Source: Aurelia coerulea (Eukaryota > Cnidaria > Scyphozoa > Semaeostomeae > Ulmaridae). Taken from it: a stretch of 64,000 nt of DNA. The number at the start of each line of letters is the position of its first letter. Position 1 is the stretch's first letter. This document shows, in pieces, positions 9,901 to 19,288 of this stretch. The stretch lies in contig CM076955.1 of NCBI GenBank assembly GCA_039566865.1, positions 16,723,501 through 16,787,500 of the forward strand, in the 5' to 3' direction. A model generated the notes under the pieces. The model did no database searches and was not told where the DNA came from. It was given only the letters and a program-made list of their open reading frames with translations. The translations under genes and the position numbers were made by a program.

Positions 9901-12780
9901 TTCTCTAACTTTGAAAGCAGTGTGCTATCTTTGTAAGAAGTCACCAATGAGGCAAAAAAAACTTCCTCAAGTAGCAAAAAACAAGTAAACATGCACTGTT
10001 TACATTGATACTGATTTTGAAACAAAATGTTCCTTGAGGAGCGTATCATTAACTGGAGGGCATACTGTACCTTTATCTCAAAAGGTTATGCTTCCAAAGA
10101 CAGCAATACCCTGGCCAGGCCTGGGGCACCCAAAGGTGGTTTTTTCCTTAAGATTTTTTAGACAGATGATACCATTTTTATGACCAAGTATACATTTTTG
10201 GTTTTGGATAAAATCTGTTTGAACAAATATAATGGAAAAACTGAAAATGGTTAATATATCATTCTTTAACTGTTTTATTTGACAGAAGTCAATCCTTATC
10301 ATACGAAATTAGGAATAAAGCATATGTCCTGTGCACAATATCACTTGTGTCTGTGTATATTGAATTCTCAAACAAATTTAAGAATTTTATAAGTCTTATT
10401 CTTGTACACCTCTCAAGAACTTTATCGAAATTGAAGAATTCTAGACAGTTCCTAAGAATTTTGCACCATGTCTAAAAAGTGCTAAAAAATTCAAGGCAAT
10501 CTGATAACTGAAATACAGAGAGTTCACAGTATATATCATAATATTTATGATTGTTGGTGTATTTCTCTTGACTGTCAATTAGTGTTACAAGTAATGAAAA
10601 TTGGATTGATAAACATTTTTGTTCAATACTTTAAACAAAACCTTTCCAGTCAAAGTTACGAAATTTGTTTTTACCAGCTTTCTTTCTCTGTTGCAAGCTC
10701 ACTTTTTCCACCAAATCTTACTTGACACTGAAAAGAAAATTTGGCAGTTGAAAATTTTCCTCAAAAGAAATTTGTAGAGTAAACAGCCAGACCAGAAAGT
10801 TTCAAAGATCTGGCTGATTTCAAGCGCTTTGCTGATTCTTATGCAATTGCCAATCGATAATTGACTGACCATATTTTCTAATGTTTGTTTTCGAGTAGAC
10901 AACAAAACTTTAGAATTTTACTGCGGAAAAACTGGCCAAGCTTTTGATTTCAAATTTGGCATGCGTGTCGATGAACATATAGTGTGAGTGGTAAGAAAGT
11001 TTGATTAAAATCTTTAGATGAGTGGAAAATGAAGTTACTCTGAAACCAGTAATATTTTGAAGTGAGCCAAATCTTCAAGCCATGAAAACAAACAGTTTTG
11101 TTTAATATATCTTTTGATTGCCAAAAATAGGAGTAATACCATACTTTTACAGAATTTTGATAGACCGATCGGTTCAGAGAAATTAACAAGTTTTAGGACA
11201 GGTGGATTTCTGAAAACTGGCTTTCCGTACTCATCAGAGCGGAAAGCAGAGTCACCTTAAAACTCATTTATGCATGCAATTATTGTTTGGAAAAAATCTT
11301 ACATAAACACTTTGCAAAGTTTGCAGTCTAGTGAAACAATGACCCTACCCTATTGTAATAGTTGAAAATTGTTCTTCCTTTGTTATACTTGAAAATTGCC
11401 TGTGGAACATAGTAAAAAGTGCTGTGCAGTTGCTGAATGAGTGCAAGAGTGATTCTCTGTCGCTAATGTTTGCATTGATAAAAACCCCAGCCAGTGATCA
11501 GTTCTGCTTACTATGATTTCATTGCTCCATTGTTCTGTTCTGATTGTGTTGTGTTGCTGTCTGCCAAGAAGGAGTCTTAGAGGCTCTTTCCATCAGAAAA
11601 GTCAACCCAGGTGGAGTCTCACCCTGGGTTGAGTTTTGCTGAATGTTGTGAAATTACCTTCCGTTTACATGAGATTTTTCAACCTGCACGAGTATCCACT
11701 TTCATTGTTGTTGTTGTTGTTGTTGTTTTGAGAGTTTATTTATAAGTCGATTTGACAAAATGGCGTCAAATCAATTTACATTACATTTGTTTTAAAGTTT
11801 ATGCTCACAACTCTCAGCGTTGCATTGCAGATGAATTTCATGCTGTTGATTCAAATCATGCATAGGCATGAAGCTTTGAAGCAGGAGATTTCACGTGCCA
11901 TAGAGGAAAAGAATCGTGCGTTGAAAAGATAGAACCAACTTTGCAACAGAGTCTTGAGAAGAAGAGCATGTCGGCGGTGGAAAAATCCTGGCCGTACTGA
12001 CTCATTTTCAATAATAATAGCTTGTTTCTTCCACCGCCAAGGTCAAGTGACAAACGGTTTCTTTGAGGCCAAACCACGCAAAACCTTGATTTTCAATCCC
12101 AGAGTTCTCTTCAAATTTATCAACTCGCACCGGGTCCAGAAAAAATTGCCTCTACGTGTGATTTTCACCCTGGGGCAAAATACCCACCCGGGTTGAGAGC
12201 GAGTTGAACTCGCCCCGGATTGAAACTTTTTCATGTAAACAATTTTACAAATAACAAAGGTTTTTCCAGCAGCCAAGAAACTCCAGCCGGGTTGACTTTT
12301 CTCATGTAAAGGGCCTCTTAATTCTTTTTACCCTGCAAACGTTTGTTCCACAAAAAATATATTTTTACTTTGCTTGAAACAAAATGAAACCAACGGCAAC
12401 AATCTCCAGCACAGCGCATCATTGCCCTTTAAGACAATTAAAACGCTTCATATATCAGTTTAAGGTTGCCTTCCATGGTATTGCTTTTCTTTGTGCGTGG
12501 CCACAATATAACCTGATATCCTATCCTATCGTCCTGTGACTTTCTTGTGCTTTCTTTGTATGGGTTTGGCCTTTGGCTTTTTGGGCCTAAAAATGCATCT
12601 CAATTTACAAGCCTCATCAAAGTGCTGCAGAAACGAAAATCAAAACATCTCGCATTTTATTCAACACAGCCCAATAATAAATTATACCTGTTTAACAGCA
12701 TCTAACAAATGTTTCATCAGATTTTGCCGGTCTGATTCGTAAATATTCGCAATGCCTGGAGCCACTGGAACAGCTGCCAT
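1..12780 (-). CDS. SNX29: SNX29 (sorting nexin 29 / RUNDC2A) homologue, 5' part, nine exons
   Basis: Exons in transcript order are 12780-12688, 10729-10675, 9751-9653, 6843-6754, 5536-5452, 4314-4244, 2600-2536, 1923-1839 and 963 to beyond 1. The spliced protein follows human SNX29: LLDAVKQ-CQVRFGGK, LLAQFENALLHGLKRG, FWPFIKEYM, SWLRSCLNEASLER, QFYEDWALLLDDERSS, GSILFAIDI, KDPLPLIADKG, then a Lys/Arg-rich NKKKRKKK stretch and an acidic, Ser-rich linker. The RUN domain is therefore complete or nearly so. The family's coiled coil and C-terminal PX domain, which binds phosphoinositides on endosomal membranes, are not in the window. RUN domains typically contact small GTPases or motors. Splice phases agree from exon 4 to exon 9. 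Exon 3 conflicts in phase with both neighbours (see findings). The introns hold only repeats. Confidence 0.9.
964..1838. other. SNX29 intron, no recognised content
   Basis: I see no exon, LINE motif or inverted repeat here. Short open frames on both strands have no family resemblance. Confidence 0.5.
1839..1923 (-). CDS. SNX29: SNX29 exon 8 (linker)
   Basis: Acceptor TTACTTTACAG, donor AAAG|GTCCGT. It encodes 28 residues ending RKDPLPLIADK; human SNX29 has a DPLPVVS segment at the same place after the RUN domain. Phase 0 in, phase 1 out, joining exon 9 without a stop. Confidence 0.85.
1924..2535. other. SNX29 intron with an unrecognised plus-strand open frame
   Basis: A 99-codon open frame at 2039-2338 has no flanking splice signals that I trust and no recognisable family. 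It may be a transposon remnant or chance. Confidence 0.35.
2536..2600 (-). CDS. SNX29: SNX29 exon 7 (end of RUN domain)
   Basis: Acceptor TTCTTGTAG, donor CAG|GTATGG. With one base carried over it reads GLGSILFAIDIGSGQLNSAF-KQ, aligning with GLNSILFAINIDNKDL of human SNX29. The exon ends in phase 0. Confidence 0.88.
2720..2752 (+). repeat. tandem duplicate of a 15-base unit
   Basis: CCTGGAGCAAAGTAA occurs twice back to back, directly before the tRNA-like sequence. Confidence 0.7.
2755..2830 (+). repeat. tRNA-derived SINE head
   Basis: The segment GGCGTAGCCTAGTGGTAGA looks like an RNA polymerase III A box, and GTGGGTTCAAACA about 35 bases later looks like a B box. Both are at tRNA-like spacing, but the sequence does not fold into a sound tRNA. 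The downstream AT-rich part (2860-2935) resembles the reversed 3' end of the LINE at 58405. Confidence 0.6.
2990..3317 (+). pseudogene. LINE C-terminal fragment with ATG-repeat tail
   Basis: The plus strand encodes SLLWNTLDDELKRADTLRSF followed by KRGIKEWNGKRCKC and a stop. This is the typical LWN.L...(I/L)..A.....FK end of non-LTR retrotransposon polymerases ending in a CxC-like tail. An upstream stop breaks the frame. A short (ATG)n microsatellite near 3300 marks the 3' terminus. Confidence 0.75.
3483..4076. mobile_element. TA-flanked palindromic element, CCGGGTGTCCC ends
   Basis: Inverted ends CCGGGTGTCCCAAAATGATG and its complement (one mismatch near the tip) are flanked by TA on both sides. 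The arms extend inward at least 150 bases, including TTGTTTGATTGCTTACATG. The TA duplication and end type fit a non-autonomous mariner/Tc1-like element. A shorter relative lies at 19289-19499. Confidence 0.8.
4244..4314 (-). CDS. SNX29: SNX29 exon 6 (RUN domain)
   Basis: Acceptor TTTGCACAG, donor GCG|GTAATA. It encodes QFYEDWALLLDDERSSTLPV-MARG, nearly identical to the FYEDWSFVMDEERSSMLP segment of SNX29. This was the clearest diagnostic exon. Phases match exons 5 and 7. Confidence 0.92.
4610..4970. repeat. long foldback repeat
   Basis: Sequence around 4640-4760 returns inverted at 4830-4930 (GCTACCTGGGTTTCAGAGAA and its complement, then AGCGATTGCCGACAAAGGAA). A related foldback lies near 32570-33115. 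Open frames translated from it are incidental. Confidence 0.65.
5083..5399. mobile_element. small element with CCGTCT(A/G)AGTGCCCCGG ends
   Basis: Ends CCGTCTAAGTGCCCCGGT and ACCGGGGCACTCAGACGG are inverted with one mismatch over 18 bases. Inside, several degenerate copies of a TTCACC(A/G)(G/A)GG motif recur. I could not identify the family or a clear target duplication. Confidence 0.55.
5452..5536 (-). CDS. SNX29: SNX29 exon 5 (RUN domain)
   Basis: A pyrimidine-rich acceptor (CTCTTTTTCAG) and the donor AAG|GTAAGAG flank 85 bases encoding RSWLRSCLNEASLERILVA. This aligns with the GRAWLRCALNEHSLERY motif of the SNX29 RUN domain. It joins exon 6 with phase 2. Confidence 0.9.
5537..6753. other. 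SNX29 intron, no clear element
   Basis: There are three phased copies of a TTCCAAAACATGGACTTC-like motif near 6200-6275. I recognised no exon or transposon end. Confidence 0.4.
6754..6843 (-). CDS. SNX29: SNX29 exon 4 (RUN domain)
   Basis: Acceptor CCTTGCAG and donor GAT|GTAAGG. It encodes FWPFIKEYMPPSEIQRYTTI and NTEAGR, aligning with the SNX29 FWYYVKEVL..HELQRF segment. Phase 1 at the end, matching exon 5. Confidence 0.85.
6963..8376. mobile_element. 1.4-kb TA-flanked palindromic element with internal foldback
   Basis: The ends read CCGGATGTCCCAAAAAAAGT and, inverted, CCGGTTGTCCCAAAATAAAG, flanked by TA. The arms then match over GTATACAGATTTGGTTGACT. Inner arms match again (GATTCCTATGCTTA, CATGGGCCACGAGCAATCGG at about 7045-7080 and inverted at 7960-8000). 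A further hairpin at 8047-8275 looks like a nested insertion. No transposase frame is visible. Confidence 0.75.
8575..9010 (+). mobile_element. G-run-ended MITE, family A, interrupted
   Basis: It starts CCGGGGGGATACTTAGTAT and ends in a C run. The inside shares TGTGCACTCCTT, CGGGTATC and GGTATCAAAAGAAGGCA with the copies at 16856-17150 (inverted) and 40708-41035. It is split by the nested element at 8833-8989. Confidence 0.75.
8833..8989. mobile_element. hAT-like 157-bp MITE with 8-bp TSD
   Basis: The ends CAGGGCCGTAGGAAGC and GCTTCCTACGGGCCTG are inverted. The flanks AAGTCAAG (8825-8832 and 8990-8997) are a perfect 8-bp duplication. CAGGG ends with 8-bp TSDs are typical of hAT-derived MITEs. 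It sits inside MITE A. Confidence 0.88.
9011..9652. other. SNX29 intron, nothing recognised
   Basis: AT-rich sequence without inverted repeats or coding similarity that I can see. Confidence 0.5.
9653..9751 (-). CDS. SNX29: SNX29 exon 3 (RUN domain start)
   Basis: Acceptor TTTTAG, donor GAG|GTATGT, 99 bases. The open frame encodes VQCLLAQFENALLHGLKRG, the hallmark first helix of a RUN domain and close to the SNX29 CLCAQFEAVLQHGLKR segment. The other two frames contain stops. This frame needs two bases from exon 2, which supplies one, and it leaves two for exon 4, which expects one. Confidence 0.78.
9752..11579. other. SNX29 introns around exon 2, nothing recognised beyond the exon
   Basis: Apart from exon 2 (10675-10729) the stretch is AT-rich. 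Short minus-strand open frames have no recognisable content. Confidence 0.5.
10675..10729 (-). CDS. SNX29: SNX29 exon 2
   Basis: The acceptor TTTTCAG precedes TGT CAA GTA, giving CQVRFGGKSELATEKEKA; human SNX29 has CQIRFGGR at this point. The donor is CTG|GTAAAA. The exon is 55 bases, so it leaves one base, which does not fit the next exon's frame. An undetected small exon or a one-base error in the A5 run near 10680 could explain this. Confidence 0.8.
11580..12317. mobile_element. PIF/Harbinger-like MITE, 738 bp, TTA TSD
   Basis: The inverted ends begin GAGGC(T/C)CTTT and continue AGAAAAGTCAACCC. They are flanked by TTA at 11577-11579 and 12318-12320. The 3-bp TWA duplication is diagnostic of PIF/Harbinger. 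It contains a (GTT)n run at about 11703-11727. It lies in SNX29 intron 1. Confidence 0.78.
12688..12780 (-). CDS. SNX29: SNX29 exon 1 with start codon
   Basis: The ATG is read at 12780-12778. The exon gives 31 codons ending LLDAVKQ, which matches the N-terminus of human SNX29, and then a CAG|GTATAA donor. The start is chosen because it is the only ATG in this open frame before the conserved segment, and the N-terminus length is close to the human one. Phase 0 at the end. Confidence 0.88.
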
Positions 12781-13323
12781 TTTATTTTGAGAATACAGTG
12801 TTCACTTTCGACTACCTCTGCGCAGCACAAAATGTACGTACTTCCTTAAATTTTGATTAATCAATTAATTAATCAATCAACCAATAAACTTGCTGGCGAA
12901 AGAATGGTAAAAAACAAACGCAGGTGAAGTGCATGGGACATCGCAAAATTCTATTTATGAAAATCCATGGATAAGAAAAGCGAATTATGCACTTAATTGA
13001 TGTTGCTTTACCTCATTTACCCTGGGTACCAGTACCAAAAAATTTAATTTATGAAAAAATTAAAAAAAGGAATAAAACTTCCTCCCTTCTTTTTCCTTTA
13101 CTTTTTTTGGCTCTGTTACCCACGGTATACGTCATTTCACTCAACATTAATTTTGAGAGGAACTGTTGAAAACTTTTACACTGATTTCGTGTCCAAAGTG
13201 GACATATCTTATAGTCAGTATTTCAAGTAAAGTGTTGTAGACTTGAGGAAAGTTTAATAAAAAAGATTCTGACACAAGAATACTTGAAACATAAAACTTT
13301 TTCCAGTCTGTGCTGAAACATCG

Positions 13324-13425
13324 TTTCATTCATTCATTCATTCATTCATTCATTCATTCATTCATTCATTCATTCATTCATTCATTCATTCATTCATTCT
13401 TTCATTCATTTTTCATTCATTTCAT
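13324..13425 (+). repeat. (ATTC)n microsatellite
   Basis: About 25 tandem copies of ATTC, with one TTTC variant near the end. Confidence 0.95.
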
Positions 13426-13546
13426 TTTAAATTCTTTAACCACAGTTACCCCGTCAATCAATAAGGTACAATAGACTGCTTTTCAGGGGGCCGTTACAAA
13501 TTAAGTTAGAATAAATACAAAGTAAAACCCTAATTTAGTTGCAATG

Positions 13547-13547
13547 A

Positions 13548-13582
<35 letters not shown>

Positions 13583-13810
13583 ATGGTAAAGAAGTAACGA
13601 AAGTAAACTATTTCAAAGCGTCTTTAAATGCTTTGAAAGATGATGCCTGCTTGACTTCACAATCCAATTAAGAGGTTCCAAACTCCAGCACAACACCACG
13701 ATATGGGAATGCTCGCTGACCATTCCATTACTTGTTCTCATTAGTGGGACTTGAAGATCAGTTGCGGTACTTGAAAATTTTGCAATACTAAATGCTATCC
13801 TGACATCAAA
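13547..13810 (-). pseudogene. LINE 3' fragment with (ATTT)n tail
   Basis: The minus strand near 13610-13700 encodes CEVKQASSFKAFKDALK and a stop, the usual end of a non-LTR polymerase, with an upstream in-frame stop. The tail is (ATTT)n at 13547-13583. Confidence 0.65.
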
Positions 13811-13827
13811 TGTGACTTCTCTTTGTA

Positions 13828-13985
13828 CTAAGGTGCAGTGGTGTAATGCTCTGACTTTGCAGCCAGAACAGTCAGGCAGACGACGGGTTTCGAGCCCAGT
13901 TCGAGCCCCACCACTTGAGTGTCCTGACAAGGGGTCGCAGATTCGATTGGGTCTTCTCTTCTTCTACGATGCCAGCGCTTGGCGC
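13828..13985 (+). repeat. tRNA-derived SINE
   Basis: It has an A-box-like GTGCAGTGGTGTAATG, then TCTGACTTTGCAGCCAGAAC and a B-box-like TTCGAGCCC, with a body ending in GCCAGCGCTTGGCGCAG. A second copy lies inverted at 26885-27050. Confidence 0.75.
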
Positions 13986-14095
13986 AGAAAAATGCAAAAT
14001 CAACCTTTTTGATGAATATGCTTCCATGACGATGCAAATATCTGATGTCAAACGTCCTCACTTTCACAGCCTCCAATGACCCCAACAGCCCTGAA

Positions 14096-14361
14096 GTACA
14101 TGACTTGTGGATAGACGGGGGTCTGTCGCCCGGTTTTCAGAAAGCTACCCTCTTCTAATTACCAAAATTTGTCTCGATACCCCCTTTTATGATGAATTTC
14201 GCCGGAAAACTACCCAGTTTAAACTACTTTTTGCCAATTTCCGCAAAACCCACCCATGAAAATCTGCCGGAAAAAGGACCCTCATTCAGAGAATTTTGGG
14301 CCCCGAAACCCACCAATATGAGCGAAACATACCCGTACCCTCAACATGTTATGTACCCCCC
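14096..14361 (+). mobile_element. MITE family B, copy 1
   Basis: It runs from GTACATGACTTGTGGAT to CATGTTATGTACCCCCC and is about 88% alike by eye to the complete copy at 59751-60046. The G-run end is shortened on the left. The right end abuts the LINE microsatellite tail. Confidence 0.75.
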
Positions 14362-14592
14362 TTGTTTGTTTGTTTGTTTGTTTGTTTGTCAAATTATTTT
14401 ACATCGATTATGTACATACTCTAGCTTACTATATACAAATGTACAAAGTAAACTAATCTAAATCGATGGATATATATAATTACATAAATAGCACTCTGTG
14501 TATATCTTGAACCACATTCACCCATTAATTACATAAATAAATGTTTTTACAGTATTTTGATAATCTAACTAAATATAGAAAACTAAAGAAAA

Positions 14593-16208
14593 CTAGTTCA
14601 TTGATACGTATTGACAGGCACTACATTGACAGTCTGGGCCGTCCCACTTCTTTATCATATTTTTAAAACTATTTAGGTTTTCGGCCGATTTCATTTCATT
14701 TGGCAGTGTATTCCAGATCTGAGGTCCCAATGATCGAAGGCTGTTGGACCCAAAGGTGACTTGATTTGGTCTATAATGCTGTACGTCATTGGAGTTACGT
14801 AATGAGTACTTGGAAGATTTTATTTTGAAAATATCGTGCATGAAAGAGGGATTTAAATTGTTTAAAATCTTAAAAACTTCTATGCAGAGAACTCTTAGAC
14901 GGGAAACATGCATAGTACACCTATCTGATTTGGAAAGTAAGTCGCTATATGAACTAAGGTGATCATTGTGTAAAAATCTAAGGGCACGTTGTTGAATCTT
15001 CTCAATTTTTTGTACAGATTTAGCTGATGAGAAGTACCATACTAGAGGGCAATAATCAAAATTTGAATATATAAAGCTCTGGATAAGAATCTTCTTTTCA
15101 TTAAAGCCAATATATTGTTTCAGTCTTTTTAAAACATTGAGTTGTGATGCGGCTTTTCTGCAAATTTCAGAGAAATGCTGTTCAAAGTTCAGTTTATGAT
15201 CTAGTTGAATACCTAGCAATTTAACCGTTTCTTCCGATTTGATTATTTTTCCTTGGATGTTGAAATTTTCTCCACTTGTATTCGTTCGATCCTTTCTAAT
15301 AACAAGTGCATGGAATTTGTCTGCATTAGCTATCATTTGATTTTGTTTTAGCCAAGTCAAAGCAACTCCGGCTTCTTCTTCCAGCACCTCAATCAAATTT
15401 GGTAGAGTCTTGGAAAAATAAGCTAGAGTGTTATCATCAGCATAATTATGTAACGTCGCTCGTTTGATAAACAGAAAAAGATCGTTTATATAAAAATTGA
15501 ATAAAATGGGGCCCAAAACAGAGCCTTGAGGAACACCTGATAAAATAGTTTGAAAAGAACTATACATATTATTGATTCTCAAAGACTGTTTCCGCCGTTT
15601 TAGGTAAGAGTAAATAAGGACGAGAGCATTTTCATCTAAGCCATAGGCATGTAGTTTGGCTATGAGTAAATCGTGTGGAATACAATCAAATGCTTTTGAC
15701 AAATCCATAAGGACAGCCCCTACAATATTATCGTTATCGAGCTTAAATCTCCATTCTTCAAGCATTCTTATTAGGACATGTTGTGTGCCATATGATTTTC
15801 TGTAAGCAGCAATGAAAAGGGAAAGTGTTTCATCTAGGTATGGGATAAGTTGATTTTTCAAAAATTTTTCATAGATTTTGGAGAAAATATTGAGAATACT
15901 GACAGGACGAAAGTTTCGTTCAACTGTACGATTTGCCTCTCCTTTATCTAAAGGACAGACAGCGGCACGTTTTCCATTATTTGGAAAACTATAGTTTCGT
16001 ATACTGCAATTAATTGCATCTGTTAACGGGAGTGCAAGCTCGTCTGCAGCTAACAAAACCAGTTTTGGTGGTATTTGATCTTCACCCGTTGATTTCCTAC
16101 GGTCTAAAGACTTTAGTTGTTCCCTGACTTGACAATCTTCTACTTCGTGAAAGGAAAATGAATTGAAATTTATTTCAGGATTTTGAATGATAGCTAAAAT
16201 ACTTGGAT
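14593..16208 (-). pseudogene. LINE reverse transcriptase region
   Basis: Visible motifs in order: KSTGEDQIPPKL near 16100, RPVSILNIFSKIYEKFL, MDLSKAFDCIPHDLL (aspartate of motif A), SGVPQGSVLGPILF, NYADDNTLAYF (catalytic YADD), KLLGIQLD, and a C-terminus LWN-like (QIWNTLPNEMKSAENLNSF) with a CxCxxC tail. It is copied into DNA at the nick by target-primed reverse transcription. The frame joins the upstream piece only through a one-base shift near 16208, so the copy is probably dead. Open frame otherwise long, so the insertion is fairly young. Confidence 0.9.
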
Positions 16209-16850
16209 GGTTTTGTATTCTTCAAGAATCAACTTAATGATTTGCCGATCATCATCAGTTGCAACCGTATCTGCAATGTTGCAAGGTTTTACACCGCTAG
16301 ATTTTTCTACAATGTTGATGTAGTGATCGTTAAATATCTCCGTTAGTTCTCTGTCTTCAGTAATGATTGCATTATTTTTAACCAAGGAGATATCACTACC
16401 CGCCAAGCCTCCTTTGTTAGAGAGGAAAGGCTTGACAAGGTTCCAGAAAGCACGATTCGATACCAGTCCATTTTCTGTTGCTTGTTTGAAGTGCTGCTTA
16501 ATTGCCTTTTTTCTCAAGGAAACACATTTATTTCTTTGTCTTTTAAATTTAAGTTCATTTTCTTCTGTAGGATTTTGGTTACGTTTCTTCTTTAGTCTCG
16601 TTCTGGTATAAATTCCCTTTTTTAGTTCACGAGTCATGAAAGGAGCACTATTTCCTGGTAGCATTTTCGTTTTTAGAGGGGCATGTTTGTCGACTAGTTT
16701 TCGAAAAGTGCAGACAATATTATCATAAGCTTGTTCTGGATCCTTAGAAGTACCAAAATTTGCCAGTTTTACATCTGACAGGAAATTGTCGGCACTAAAT
16801 TTTTTGTAGCTGCGATACTTGATTACCTTAGGCTTACGTCTTGGGAGATG
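16194..16850 (-). pseudogene. LINE segment between endonuclease and reverse transcriptase
   Basis: The open frame encodes the Lys/Arg-rich linker (RTRLKKKRNQNPTEENELKF, FWNLVKPFLSNKGG, EIFNDHYINIVEKS) typical of CR1/jockey-type ORF2 upstream of the polymerase. It reads into a stop at 16194, one base out of frame with the polymerase downstream. Confidence 0.8.
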
Positions 16851-16855
16851 CGACT

Positions 16856-17150
16856 CCCGGGGGGTGTACTTGACTTTAAATTTTACGGGGGTGTGCACTC
16901 CAATGAGAAAATTTTTCACCCGGCTTTAGATATTTTCCCTCGAAATGATAGCCGGCTTTAGCAAAAATTGGCGAGAAGCATACCCTTAAACGTAAAAACT
17001 TTTTAAAAAACAATGAAACAAAACTTTTGACAACCGGCTTTAGAAAAACTGCCTTCTTTTGATACCCGGCGTTAGAAAAAAGAGGCGAAATCGATACCCG
17101 GAAAGGAGTGCACATGCCCTCAGCAAAATATACTAAGTAGCCCCCCCGGG
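16856..17150 (-). mobile_element. MITE family A nested in the LINE, 295 bp, 8-bp TSD
   Basis: CCCGGGGGG ends are flanked by a perfect ATGCGACT duplication (16848-16855 and 17151-17158). Removing it rejoins the LINE coding frame at MKSHLP. The conserved inside shares AGCCGG/CGGGTATC motifs with the other two copies. Confidence 0.92.
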
Positions 17151-17521
17151 ATGCGACTTCATAACCGTCACGACAAGACCGTGTGATAGTCACTTATGCC
17201 AGTCTCCTCGTTCACAGCGCTTCCCTGCCATCATTTACCTGAAAAATAACCGTAGACCGTGGTATTGCAAGAAATGACACAAAATAGATCTTTGACAACT
17301 GAATCACATCATTGTTATTTATTCTAACTTTTTAAAGCTAAACAAAATACATCAAACTTAATTTAGGAAAGGCAAAAATATAAACAAAATACAAGCCTAA
17401 AAGCGTTACAAACAGTCATTTCAGCTGCATAATAACCAGGTCTATTTTGCACAAGACCATACCTTAAATCCTATCAACACAGAATAATATCAACAATGAA
17501 ACTGACTCCCTATTATGCTTG

Positions 17522-18039
17522 AGCGTAGGTTCCAAATCTTTAAAAAAGCCTGGTGTAAAATTTAATGACCTATTTTTTTGAACTGAATGACTTCAAAGAA
17601 ACTTTAGCTATTTCTCCATAATTCTACTGTTGGACTTCGCTGAAATCTTCAATTTTTTCAATATTTTTCTTCTTTTTCAAGAATTCAAGAAAAATTTTCA
17701 AAAAATCTTAAAACCATCGTAGCTTCTAAACTATTTGACGCAACATGAAATTTTTTTCAAGAAAACCATAGTTTATGGATATCTACAATATGGCATCAAG
17801 CAAAAGTCTGTAGCTCTTCTGGTTTATGATTTAGAAACTTGATGACGTCACATCCGCAAATGAGTTGAAATGTAAGATACGCTTAAATTTTGAAAAATAA
17901 TTAAAGCATCTGAAAAGTTGAACGGTAGAATTATAGATAAGTATCTAAAGTTCCGTTCAAACTATTCAATCAGAAGAAATAGGTCATAGAATTTTACACC
18001 CTCCTTTTTACGCTGAGTTAAAGATTTGAAACCTATGCT
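17522..18039. mobile_element. MULE-like MITE, AGCRTAGGTT ends, 9-bp TSD
   Basis: The ends AGCGTAGGTTCCAAATCTTT and, inverted, AGCATAGGTTTCAAATCTTT are flanked by perfect 9-bp TTATGCTTG (17513-17521 and 18040-18048). A sister copy lies at 23857-24373. Confidence 0.87.
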
Positions 18040-18431
18040 TTATGCTTGGAGAAGAAAGGCCCCTTTCCATACGAGCCGTTCAATTTAGGGGCAAGTGTAT
18101 CACCAAATGAAATAGGAAAGTTTCAGTGAAGCAATTATGACAAAAACTAAATTCCACCAAAAACTGTTAAGATAGAATCCACCAAAAACAGTGAGATAGA
18201 AATTGTTGTATGGGGGATGGGGAAAAGAAAAGCAATAGCGCTGTGATATCTACACCCAGCGATGAAGAATTTACCACAAAATGGAGAATAAAAGGTCTGT
18301 CAATTTGGGCTTCTTTTCTCTGTTATAACAAATCCAAGGAGGAACATCTAATTGTCTTGCATAAGTTAAGGTTCGATGCGCAAGCTATTATCAAATATCG
18401 CTATTTACTCTTTTTAATGCGTATTAAACTA

Positions 18432-18533
18432 GCCTGCGTGCAGACTCTACTGATTCTTTCTAGAGAGGTTCTCCTACTGGAGGAGAACCTCTCTGAAATG
18501 AAAAGAAATCAGTAGAGTCTGCACGCAGGCTAC
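18432..18533. repeat. near-perfect foldback, TAGCCTGCGTGCAGAC ends
   Basis: The arms AGCCTGCGTGCAGACTCTAC match over about 45 bases around a short loop near 18478. The same end recurs at the right edge of the window (63956-64000). Confidence 0.85.
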
Positions 18534-19288
18534 CTTAAACAGAATGTTTATGAATTTTGTACATAAAAGCCACTCAATCAAAATGCTTTACGAAATGTTG
18601 GTCTGCAGTTAAGTTAGCGATATTTTGAGAAGCAGTTAGCAAAAATGGAGAATGTCATATTTTAACCGCTCAATGTTGCAACTAAATGTCAATTTACGCA
18701 TTTTGAAGTTCATGGGAAGCAGTACAGCTGTGTCATCTTCTTGATTTGACATGTGTAACACTTGTCATTGGACGGTTGGCTGTTAAAAAAAAGACAATTT
18801 TAGAAACGTGGACAGAATTGCTCAAAAATTAAGGCACAAGGAATTTCAAGAATTCTTGCTGCACCTAAAAAATATGAAACGTTTTCAAATATCGCTCTAA
18901 TTCGATGCTGTTACTTATCTTTAAAGATTCTTCACGTGAATTTGTTTCAAGGAGCAATTGATTCCAGGGGTAGATAACAGATAGCGAGGGAAATTAAATA
19001 AAGAATCTCATAAAAATTGTCCGCTTGTGTTTTCCTGCTTATGCTGCTGTGTCTTATACTGTATTCTTCTCTCTAGGTAACATAATTTTTCAAATGTCTG
19101 AACTTGTTTGGCGCACCTGGTAACCTTTGAAGACCAAAAAAGACCGGTTTTAAAGAAGTTGAAAATAGCCTTAAATAACGGACTCATCGTATTAAACCCA
19201 TACATTTAGGAACAAGAAGTGTAAACAAAATCAGTACTACGAAAACACGAAAACTGCGTTCATGCTTGGTTTAGTTGAAATTAAACTA

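Larger units (their letters stand above)
14360..17230 (-). mobile_element. CR1/L2-like non-LTR retrotransposon, 5' truncated, interrupted by a MITE
   Basis: On the minus strand the element begins within the end of the endonuclease region (TGISDYH near 17200). It continues through VTVMKSHLPRRKPKVIKY, which is split by the MITE at 16856-17150, then the linker and reverse transcriptase. It ends after a 3' UTR in a (CAAA)n tail at about 14361-14388. Confidence 0.88.

Noticed and set aside
13324..13583. CRISPR-like array
   Set aside because: The repeats are simple tetranucleotide microsatellites without spacers, in a eukaryotic genome.
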